DNA of 12,455 bases from an uncultured Lachnospiraceae bacterium (GTDB taxonomy: Bacteria > Bacillota > Clostridia > Lachnospirales > Lachnospiraceae). Each line of letters begins with the position of its first letter. The stretch's first letter is position 1. Below the pieces are notes generated by a model that had not been told where the DNA came from, searched no databases, and saw only the letters and a list, made by a program, of their open reading frames with translations. A program made the translations under genes and the position numbers. This document shows, piece after piece, positions 1 through 6,099 of this stretch. Where the stretch lies: assembly GCA_905201915.1 (NCBI GenBank), contig CAJKQE010000064.1, forward strand, positions 1-12,455, written 5' to 3'.

Positions 1-125
1 TTATATGGCAGAATGACGATATGGTAATACCGGGGTGGATCTTGCTCTTGATAATTTGAAAAAGAAAAAATGCAGAGAATACTATTTTTTTAGATAAGTG
101 ATATTCAGAGTGTGTTTGATTTTTT
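1..125. other. Left flank without recognisable gene
   Basis: I see no start codon with a ribosome site and no RNA gene here. One plus-strand frame is open from base 3 to a TGA at 57-59 (18 codons), which could be the tail of a gene starting outside the window, but the residues resemble nothing I know. The stretch directly before the silent hsdS (100-125) has no Shine-Dalgarno sequence, which supports the view that the following gene is not translated by itself. Confidence 0.4.
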
Positions 126-1562
126 ATGATGCTTTTACAATATGATTCTGATAATTTGCCTTATGAGAAAGTCGGAAAGAATGAGCCGGTGTGCATTGCA
201 GATGAGGTGCCTTTTGAGATTCCGGATTCATGGGAATGGGTAAGATTAAAGAACCTTGTAAAAAAAGAAATCAGGCGCGGAAAATCGCCTAAATACACTG
301 TTTCAAGCAATATTCAGGTGTTTGCGCAAAAGTGTAATGTCAAAACAGGCGGTATTGATATGACACTTGCAAAATATTTGGATGACACTGTATTTCCTAA
401 ATATCCAGAAGAGGAATGTATGCGAGATAACGATATTGTTGTCAATTCTACCGGAAATGGGACACTTGGTCGTATAGGAATGTTTCATGATTCTGATCGT
501 ATTAATGAAAATATTATTGTGCCAGATTCTCACGTTACTGTTATTAGAGCATCGGAATTTTTATCAGCAGATTATATTTTTTATGTTTTAAATTATTACC
601 AGCCATATTTAGAAAAAAGTTGTTCTGGTTCAACAAATCAAACAGAACTTAAGCCAGCGGTAATTTCTGAACTATTTATTCCTGTGCCTCCTGTTAGTGA
701 ACAAATTCGTATTATTACTAAATTGATTGAAGCGTTAATTTTATCAAAAAAATACGGGGAAAAAGAAATTTTGTTACAAAAATATAATCAAAATTTCCCT
801 GAACAGTTAAAAAAATCTATTCTTCAATATGCGGTTCAAGGGAAACTTGTTCCACAGAATTCAACTGATGAACCTGCTTCCCATCTTTTAGAACGTATTC
901 GTGCGGAGAAGCAAAGGTTTATCAAAGAAGGAAAAATAAAAAAAGACAAGCATGAATCCGTCATTTTCAGAAGGGATAATTCTCATTATGAGAAGTTGGA
1001 CGGAATTGAGCGTTGTATTGATGATGAGATTCCATTTAAAATTCCAGATAGTTGGGAATGGGTACGAATGGGGTCGCTATTTACAGTAAATCCAAGAAAT
1101 GCTGTACCAGATGATACCACAGTAGGTTTTATGTCAATGCCGCTTTTACAAGATGGTTTTAACAATAGCCATACGTTCGAGGAAAAGCCCTGGAAAGATG
1201 TAAAGTCTGGATTTACTCACTTTGCTGACAATGATGTTGTCGTTGCAAAAATAACTCCCTGTTTCCAGAATAGAAAGTCTGCTGTAATCCGTAATCTTCC
1301 TAATGGATATGGTGCAGGAACAACCGAACTTCATGTGCTTCGTGACTGTACAAAAATATTATATATGCCATACTTTTTGTTGCTTTGTAAAACCCACGCC
1401 TTTATTCAAGATGGTATGAAAAATTTTAGCGGAACGGCAGGTCAACAGCGTGTCGGAAAGGATTTTATCTCCAATTATTTAGTTCCGCTTCCTCCTGTAG
1501 AGGAACAGAAAAGGATTGTGCAAAAAGCAAATTTTGTGATTGAATCCTGTAATATTCTATAA
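126..1562 (+). CDS. hsdS: Silent HsdS specificity allele (5'-truncated)
   Basis: This is a stored copy of a type I restriction-modification specificity subunit. It holds two target-recognition domains: TRD1 at about residues 10-200, ending in the usual PPVSEQIRI motif, and TRD2 at about 287-465, ending in PPVEEQKRI. Between them is a conserved helical spacer (LKKSILQYAVQGKLV, about residues 228-285). Compared with the expressed hsdS it lacks the first 62 or so residues, including the N-terminal copy of that helical motif. No Shine-Dalgarno sequence precedes the ATGATG at 126, so the start is nominal. Bases 148-241 are a perfect inverted copy of 4339-4432 in the expressed gene, in the same reading frame (DNLPYEK). 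Inversion would fuse these TRDs to the expressed N-terminus. The reading frame is intact, so it is best read as a silent donor and not as decay. Transcription converges on the recombinase gene and ends at a hairpin at 1567-1607. Confidence 0.9.
   Translation: MMLLQYDSDNLPYEKVGKNEPVCIADEVPFEIPDSWEWVRLKNLVKKEIRRGKSPKYTVSSNIQVFAQKCNVKTGGIDMTLAKYLDDTVFPKYPEEECMRDNDIVVNSTGNGTLGRIGMFHDSDRINENIIVPDSHVTVIRASEFLSADYIFYVLNYYQPYLEKSCSGSTNQTELKPAVISELFIPVPPVSEQIRIITKLIEALILSKKYGEKEILLQKYNQNFPEQLKKSILQYAVQGKLVPQNSTDEPASHLLERIRAEKQRFIKEGKIKKDKHESVIFRRDNSHYEKLDGIERCIDDEIPFKIPDSWEWVRMGSLFTVNPRNAVPDDTTVGFMSMPLLQDGFNNSHTFEEKPWKDVKSGFTHFADNDVVVAKITPCFQNRKSAVIRNLPNGYGAGTTELHVLRDCTKILYMPYFLLLCKTHAFIQDGMKNFSGTAGQQRVGKDFISNYLVPLPPVEEQKRIVQKANFVIESCNIL
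148..241 (+). repeat. Outer inverted repeat, copy A (silent hsdS TRD1 start)
   Basis: These 94 bp are base-for-base the reverse complement of 4339-4432. Identity stops abruptly on both sides, although the neighbouring protein sequence remains of the same family. The repeat encodes the stretch from DNLPYEKVG to DSWEWV at the entry to TRD1. It matches what is expected of a recombination substrate for hsdS inversion; the exact crossover base cannot be read from the sequence. Confidence 0.95.
969..991 (+). repeat. Inner inverted repeat, silent hsdS TRD2 entry
   Basis: These 23 bp are the exact reverse complement of 3604-3626 in the expressed hsdS and encode RRDNSHYE in frame in both genes. The adjoining upstream 25 or so bases are also similar but with scattered mismatches. 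They overlap the palindrome at 980-994. Recombination here would exchange TRD2 only. Confidence 0.85.
980..1027 (+). repeat. Inner inverted repeat with the spare TRD2 cassette
   Basis: These 48 bp are the exact reverse complement of 2962-3009. They begin with the 15-bp palindrome TTCTCATTATGAGAA (7-bp arms around one central T) and run through codons for HYEKLDGIERCIDDE. Identity ends on the left exactly at the palindrome, where the spare cassette abuts the stop codon of the expressed hsdS. This points to the palindrome as the crossover region. Confidence 0.9.
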
Positions 1563-1566
1563 ATTC

Positions 1567-1607
1567 AGGCATACACTTCAACAATCCGAAGTGTATGCCT
1601 TTCTTTT
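1567..1607. terminator. Terminator between convergent silent hsdS and recombinase
   Basis: A perfect 13-bp stem (1567-1579 with 1588-1600) encloses an 8-base loop and is followed on the plus strand by TTCTTTT. It lies just after the silent hsdS stop codon and just before the recombinase stop codon (1606-1608). On the plus strand it is a good intrinsic terminator; on the minus strand the T-run is poor, so any termination there would be weaker. It moves with the invertible segment, so it would end the hsd operon after inversion at the outer repeat. Confidence 0.8.
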
Positions 1608-2415
1608 ACCAATCTACGATTGTATCAACGATTTCTCGCTGTTCTGTGGCTGTTTTTCTGAGATAGATACGGGTGGTTTCAATGCTTTCATGCCCCATAA
1701 GATCAGCCAGAAACGCTATATCGTTACAACGTTCCAGAAAGCTCTTGGCAAACCTATGACGGAATGAGTGCGGATACACGACTGCCGGGTTGATGCCATA
1801 CTTTACTGCCAGCTTTTTCAGTTGCCCAGAGATACCACGGGTGGTAATACGTTCTCCATATTTGTTTAAAAAAATGAAGCCACTTTCCTGTTGTTTTTCA
1901 GCCAACCAAGAAAGGGCTTCATTCTGTAACTCTTTGGGAATATAAATTCTTCGTAATTTGCCGCCTTTGGAATACAAATCCAGATGTCCAAGTTTTACGT
2001 GTTCAGCCTTAATCTGAATCAATTCGCTGACTCTGGCTCCGGTGGCGGCAAGGAAACGAATCACAAAATACCAGAACATTTCATCATCATTTTTCAAGCA
2101 GGATTTGTAGTATTCATAGTCCGCTTCACTGATTACATTTTCCAAGTAAGTTTTCTGCTGCACTCGGACAAATGGTAATTTCCACTTCTCCTTGCCGATG
2201 CACTCCAAGTAACAGTTGATGGCTCGTAGTCTGAGATTAACCGTTTTAGGCTTGTAATTTTCAATTAACCATACCTTGTACTCACGCAACTTTTTCTGGG
2301 TGACATCATCGTATTGTTCTCCGTATTGTTTAATGGCAAACATATACGATGAAATCGTGTTTTCTGAGAGATTTGTTCCTCTCAAGTGTCTTTCAAATTT
2401 TTCTTTTTCTATCAT
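1606..2415 (-). CDS. Tyrosine recombinase (hsdS shufflase candidate)
   Basis: This 269-aa protein belongs to the tyrosine recombinase (phage integrase) family, which cuts and rejoins DNA through a phosphotyrosine link. An N-terminal SAM-like DNA-binding domain occupies about residues 1-75. The catalytic domain follows, with all key residues visible: R128 in ATGARVSEL, probable K150 in SKGGK, H216 and R219 in HSFRHRF, H242 in LMGHES and nucleophile Y251 in RIYLRK. The length fits a compact Xer/shufflon-type enzyme. The gene lies inside the invertible segment, between the silent hsdS and the spare TRD2 cassette, and no other phage genes are present, so its likely task is hsdS inversion. It reads in the same direction as the hsd operon in this orientation. 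The start at 2413-2415 is set by a GGAGG held in a hairpin loop directly upstream. Whether it, or also host homologous recombination, drives switching is inference. Confidence 0.9.
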   Translation of the reverse strand: MIEKEKFERHLRGTNLSENTISSYMFAIKQYGEQYDDVTQKKLREYKVWLIENYKPKTVNLRLRAINCYLECIGKEKWKLPFVRVQQKTYLENVISEADYEYYKSCLKNDDEMFWYFVIRFLAATGARVSELIQIKAEHVKLGHLDLYSKGGKLRRIYIPKELQNEALSWLAEKQQESGFIFLNKYGERITTRGISGQLKKLAVKYGINPAVVYPHSFRHRFAKSFLERCNDIAFLADLMGHESIETTRIYLRKTATEQREIVDTIVDW

Positions 2416-2436
2416 GGCGAAAGACCTCCTTTCGCC
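2416..2436 (-). promoter_or_regulatory. RBS hairpin of the recombinase gene
   Basis: Read on the minus strand, the arms GGCGAAAG and CTTTCGCC form a perfect 8-bp stem around the 5-base loop GAGGT. The Shine-Dalgarno GGAGG therefore straddles stem and loop, and the stem's last base directly touches the ATG at 2415-2413. Such a fold would limit ribosome access and keep the recombinase low. No poly-T follows, so it is not a terminator. Confidence 0.7.
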
Positions 2437-2440
2437 AGAT

Positions 2441-2446
2441 ATTATA
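2441..2446 (-). promoter_or_regulatory. Probable -10 box for the recombinase
   Basis: The minus strand reads TATAAT here, preceded directly by TG. No good -35 box is visible at 16-18 bp. Transcription from it would begin about 5-7 bases downstream, at or just inside the hairpin at 2436-2416, giving a leader of only about 20 bases. The box lies just past the stop codon of the spare cassette. Confidence 0.5.
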
Positions 2447-2456
2447 CAGCCAAGTA

Positions 2457-3009
2457 TTAAATCAGCATAATCCCGTCAAATAATTCTCGCTGCTTTTCAA
2501 CGATGCGATACTGTTCTGAAAGCGGTGGAATTGGAAATAACAATTCCATAACGCTATTTCGATCTATTCCTGGAATAACGCCTTGTCCTTTGGATTTAAT
2601 GTGATCAAAATTCGCTTGTAAAAACAAGCGTACATATTGCATATTAAGTGATTCCAATTTTTTAATTGCCATAATTTGTCTCGCAATATGTGCTTCTTCG
2701 ATGTCGCAAATTACAGTTTTTCCATAGCCAGACCCCTTGCATACTAATAATATATCACCTTTAGTAGCAATATTTCGTGGTGTTTCTGTCCAGCGATTTA
2801 GTAAAACGCCATCCTCAGATAAGCTGCTTGCTCCTGTAATATATGGAGTTCCCTGCTGTTGATCATTATATTCTTCTGGTTTAAAGTCCGTACCCGACAA
2901 CAATGAAATAACTTGTCCAAATCAAGTCCACACCCAGCTATTCGGTATCTTAAACGGTATTTCATCATCAATACAACGCTCAATTCCGTCCAACTTCTCA
3001 TAATGAGAA
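2457..3009 (-). pseudogene. hsdS: Spare hsdS half-gene (TRD2 cassette) with nonsense codon
   Basis: This is one target-recognition domain without a start codon or ribosome site. It begins exactly at the palindrome after the expressed hsdS stop codon and, in the same frame, encodes SHYEKLDGIERCIDDEIPFKIP, then a TRD with FGQVISLLSGTDFKPEEY, ending at PPLSEQYRIVEKQ and a TAA at 2459-2457. A TGA at 2924-2922 interrupts it 30 codons in (between WVWT and FGQV). Related HsdS proteins, as I recall them, have an arginine there, so a single CGA-to-TGA change is the likely cause. The downstream frame (2903 to 2457) is otherwise clean, suggesting recent damage. Moved behind a TRD1 it would yield a one-TRD HsdS unless the stop is repaired or suppressed. 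It is classed as a silent donor cassette. Confidence 0.85.
2962..3009 (-). repeat. Inner inverted repeat at the head of the spare cassette
   Basis: This is the 48-bp reverse complement of 980-1027 in the silent hsdS. Its outer end is the palindrome at 2995-3009. The same palindrome core is a direct repeat of the variant inside the expressed hsdS at 3601-3615 (TTTTCATAATGAGAA on the plus strand, one mismatch). Recombination with the silent hsdS would invert the DNA; recombination with the expressed gene would delete its TRD2. Confidence 0.9.
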
Positions 3010-3011
3010 CT

Positions 3012-4616
3012 TTACAAAGTATCTACCGCTCTCAAAAGTCGATCAATCACATTACATATTCGTTCTTGTTCATCAAGTGGTGGCAACGGAATAAATGTTT
3101 TCATTATATTCTCTGCACCTAAATTACCTTGATTAGCAGTTCCGGTTTCATGCTGAAAAACTTGAGAGAGTATCGCTTCTGATTTCAAAGTCCATATAAG
3201 CCATCTGCTAAGACTGGGAAGATAGCTTCTTAAACAACCGACCCGTTGATTTATAAAACAATTTTTGTCTTTTTCCGAAACCAGTACTGTATAAAAATAA
3301 TCTCTTTTTAGACGCGTTCCGGTCATTGTAAGTAAGATGTCATTTGTCTTGCATTGATAGTCAACTGTCTTTTGAGAAAGTTCTTTGGAAATAAATACAG
3401 GTTTAGTTGAATATTTAATTTTATCGTTTTTTATATTTCCTAAACGCAACACTTGATATTCAGATGTCTCAATAAAAGTTTCACTTTTATACGCATAACC
3501 ACCTATGAAATGTACCAAATCTGATAATCTGATCCATTGCCAATTTTTCGGAACTTCAAAAGGGAATTCATCATCAATGCAGACTTCCTCAGAACCACGC
3601 TTTTCATAATGAGAATTATCCCTTCTAAAAATGATGGATTCGTGCTTATTCTTCTTTACTTTTCCCTCCTTAACCAGTCGTTGCTTTTTTGCCCTGATAC
3701 GCTCCAGAAGGATTTCAGTAGGCTCATCTGTCGGATCTTGCTCCACTAATTTCCCTTGGACAGCCTGCAGTAAAATAGACTTTTTCAGGGTCTCCGGGAA
3801 TGCTTTGTGTAATGTCGTTAGTTCTTGTTCTTTTTCACTATATTGTCTGATCTGACATTCAGTTTCTTGAATCTTCTCCACAATACGCATTTGTTCGTTC
3901 AGAGGTGGTATTGGGATTAGTATTGAGCCTATTTTATCTCCTGAAATGTGAACGATAATATCCCCAGTGGCCAATTCTACTTTACGGCTTATTACATATG
4001 GTGAAGCTAAGAGATATGCAAGATACAGCGGATTCATGCCATGAGCGGTCCAAAATGCCAAATCACCACCAGCCGCCACGGGTTTTTCGCCAAGGCAAGC
4101 TACTGCCTTTGCTATGTCAGGCTTATTTTCACCTGTTAAAGTCATCAGGATATCTCCATAAGAAAAATGTTTACACTTTTCATTTATTTCTTCTGGGATA
4201 AAAGAGACTGTTGATGTAAACGATGTATTGTACGTCGTGTAGATTTCCCCATATCTGACACAGGGAAAACCACTTTCTACAGTTTCATTACGTTTAATTC
4301 CGCTACCACGTATGATAGCACCAAGATTTTTAATACGCACCCATTCCCATGAATCCGGAATCTCAAAAGGCACCTCATCTGCAATGCACACCGGCTCATT
4401 CTTTCCGACTTTCTCATAAGGCAAATTATCAGCACCACGAAAGATATAAGAAGGATTTTTCTCTTTCTTAATTTTTCCTGCTTTGATAAGTTCTTCTTTT
4501 TCTTTTCTTATTCGTGCAAGTAATACAGAAGCTGGCTCATCATTTGGATCTTGCGGAACAAGTTTTCCCTGAACAGCCATCTGCAATATCGAATTTTTCA
4601 ATTGTTGTCCAGTCAT
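3012..4616 (-). CDS. hsdS: Type I restriction-modification specificity subunit (expressed)
   Basis: HsdS sets the DNA sequence recognised by the type I complex, binding one half-site with each TRD and joining HsdM and HsdR. The protein is 534 aa, within or slightly above the usual range. The N-terminal helical motif (LKNSILQMAVQGKLV, 6-20) and linker run to about residue 60. TRD1 spans about 64-247 and ends in PPLNEQMRI. The second helical spacer repeats the first (LKKSILLQAVQGKLV, about 277-291). TRD2 spans about 335-520 and ends in PPLDEQERI. The ATG at 4616 overlaps the hsdM stop codon by one base (TAATG) with GGAGG upstream, so the two are translationally coupled. The outer repeat lies at the entry to TRD1 (4339-4432) and the inner one at the entry to TRD2 (3604-3626), so either TRD2 or both TRDs can be swapped with the silent copy in frame. 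Its specificity cannot be read from the sequence. Confidence 0.96.
   Translation of the reverse strand: MTGQQLKNSILQMAVQGKLVPQDPNDEPASVLLARIRKEKEELIKAGKIKKEKNPSYIFRGADNLPYEKVGKNEPVCIADEVPFEIPDSWEWVRIKNLGAIIRGSGIKRNETVESGFPCVRYGEIYTTYNTSFTSTVSFIPEEINEKCKHFSYGDILMTLTGENKPDIAKAVACLGEKPVAAGGDLAFWTAHGMNPLYLAYLLASPYVISRKVELATGDIIVHISGDKIGSILIPIPPLNEQMRIVEKIQETECQIRQYSEKEQELTTLHKAFPETLKKSILLQAVQGKLVEQDPTDEPTEILLERIRAKKQRLVKEGKVKKNKHESIIFRRDNSHYEKRGSEEVCIDDEFPFEVPKNWQWIRLSDLVHFIGGYAYKSETFIETSEYQVLRLGNIKNDKIKYSTKPVFISKELSQKTVDYQCKTNDILLTMTGTRLKRDYFYTVLVSEKDKNCFINQRVGCLRSYLPSLSRWLIWTLKSEAILSQVFQHETGTANQGNLGAENIMKTFIPLPPLDEQERICNVIDRLLRAVDTL
3604..3626 (-). repeat. Inner inverted repeat, expressed hsdS TRD2 entry
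   Basis: These 23 bp exactly match, in reverse complement, 969-991 of the silent hsdS. The palindrome here (3601-3615) carries one change from the perfect form in the other two copies (GAG to GAA at the glutamate codon of HYEK). Confidence 0.85.
4339..4432 (-). repeat. Outer inverted repeat, copy B (expressed hsdS TRD1 start)
   Basis: This is the partner of 148-241 with 94 of 94 bases identical in reverse complement. The 4.1 kb between the copies holds both TRD pairs, the spare cassette and the recombinase. Reading frames agree, so inversion yields a full-length HsdS carrying the silent gene's TRDs. Confidence 0.95.
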
Positions 4617-6097
4617 TATTGTTCCTCCAGATCAATACCTAATATTTCTGTAATCTGAGCTAAAATACGATCAATATCAGCATTTAAGCTAGCTCGTTTT
4701 TCTTGGTATTGTTGAATCAATTCCTTTGGTGGCAAAATTTCTTCTTCCTCGTGAGGATAACCACAAAGATCAATATTATAATTTTTTGCAATGATTTCTT
4801 CTACTGAAAACTTCTTTGCCTTATCAAAACCATCCTCATTGATTTCTTCTCTATCATTCCACCACTTCATAACTGATTCAAAATGTTTGAGTTCCATTGG
4901 TTTTGTCTTAGAAAAATTTTTATATCCCTTCGGCATATCCAAACGGTAAAACCATGTTTCTTCTGTTGGTGTTGTATGGTCAAAGAACAAAATATTTGTG
5001 GTGATAGATGTATAAGGTGCAAATACACTATGTGGCAAACGAATTACGGTATGTAAGTTGAATTCAGAAAATAATTTCTTTTTAATGGCAACTTTAGCGT
5101 TATCTGTACCAAACAAGAAACCATCCGGTAGGATTACAGCAGCACGACCATTTTTCTTTAAACGATACATAATAACAGACATAAACAAATCTGCTGTTTC
5201 ACTACTTGCCAAATCTGCCGGAAAATGATTTTTTACTTCCATTTTTTCATTTCCACCATAGGGTGGATTCATCAAAATAACATCAAATTGATCGCTTTCC
5301 GTATAATCTAAAACATCCTTTAAAAGAGAATTATCATGATAAATCTTTGGCACATCGATTCCATGTAACAACATATTGGTAATGCACAACATATACGGAA
5401 ATTGTTTCTTTTCTATTCCATATATTGAAGTATCATAGGCTGCCTGATCCTCTGTGGTTACTATTTTTATTGATAATTCTTTTAGCCAGCTTGTAAGAAA
5501 TCCTCCGGTACCGCAAGCAAAATCAGCTGCCTGTTCACCAATTTGTGGATTAATCATTTTTGCCATAAAATCCGTTACTGCGCGAGGAGTGTAAAATTCA
5601 CCGGAAGAGCCTGCACTTTGTAGCTCTTTTAAAATCGTTTCATAGATCTCACCAAAAGCATGACTTTCTTCATAATCTCCTAAATCAAGGTCAGCAATGA
5701 CATTGATAACTTGTCGAAGAAGTACACCGTCTTTCATATATTGATTCGCATCTGCAAATGTAGTTTGAACAATAGCTTTTTTTATTGGAGTAGATGCATC
5801 AACAGGAAGTTTTTTCAATGTTGGAAATAATGTATTATTTACAAAATCCAATAATCTTTCTCCTGTCATAGCAGTACCAGTGCGATCATCAACCGCCCAA
5901 TTTTTCCAACGACATTCTTCAGGAATAATGGAAACGTAGTCTTCATCGTCCCATTCCCAATCCTGCTCTTTCGCATCATATACTTTCAAAAAGAGCATCC
6001 ATGCAATTTGCTCTATACGCTGTGCGTCTCCATTGATGCCAGCATCATTCCGCATAATATCACGAAGTCTTTTTACAAATCCTGATAAATTACTCAT
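4616..6097 (-). CDS. hsdM: Type I modification subunit (N6-adenine DNA methyltransferase)
   Basis: HsdM transfers a methyl group from S-adenosylmethionine to N6 of adenine in the site chosen by HsdS; two HsdM plus one HsdS form the methylase. The protein is 493 aa, normal for the family. An N-terminal helical HsdM_N domain covers about residues 5-140. The N6_Mtase domain then shows GEFYTPR (166-172), the SAM-binding DFACGTGGF (192-200) and the catalytic NPPYGG (277-282). The C-terminal part (YNIDLCGYP and a coiled coil ending LGIDLEEQ) should contact HsdS. The start ATG at 6097 lies 2 bases after the hsdR stop codon, with a modest GAGGCGG upstream. It overlaps hsdS by one base. All expected motifs are present, so I expect an active enzyme. 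Confidence 0.97.
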   Translation of the reverse strand: MSNLSGFVKRLRDIMRNDAGINGDAQRIEQIAWMLFLKVYDAKEQDWEWDDEDYVSIIPEECRWKNWAVDDRTGTAMTGERLLDFVNNTLFPTLKKLPVDASTPIKKAIVQTTFADANQYMKDGVLLRQVINVIADLDLGDYEESHAFGEIYETILKELQSAGSSGEFYTPRAVTDFMAKMINPQIGEQAADFACGTGGFLTSWLKELSIKIVTTEDQAAYDTSIYGIEKKQFPYMLCITNMLLHGIDVPKIYHDNSLLKDVLDYTESDQFDVILMNPPYGGNEKMEVKNHFPADLASSETADLFMSVIMYRLKKNGRAAVILPDGFLFGTDNAKVAIKKKLFSEFNLHTVIRLPHSVFAPYTSITTNILFFDHTTPTEETWFYRLDMPKGYKNFSKTKPMELKHFESVMKWWNDREEINEDGFDKAKKFSVEEIIAKNYNIDLCGYPHEEEEILPPKELIQQYQEKRASLNADIDRILAQITEILGIDLEEQ

Positions 6098-6099
6098 AT

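Noticed and set aside
3..59. Tail of a gene entering from the left
   Set aside because: Eighteen open codons without a recognisable motif are too little to support a gene.
126..1562. A second independently functional hsdS gene
   Set aside because: It lacks the N-terminal helical region, has no ribosome site or promoter in front, and begins its similarity exactly at the inverted repeat; a silent donor copy fits better.
1606..2415. Integrase of a prophage or integrative element
   Set aside because: No other phage or conjugation genes and no attachment-site duplication around a tRNA are visible, and the gene sits inside the hsdS inversion unit.
2416..2436. Intrinsic terminator after the spare cassette
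   Set aside because: The hairpin is not followed by a T-run on the minus strand; it is followed directly by the recombinase ATG.
148..4432. Terminal inverted repeats of a transposon
   Set aside because: The repeats lie inside hsdS coding frames, no transposase is present and no target-site duplication is seen.
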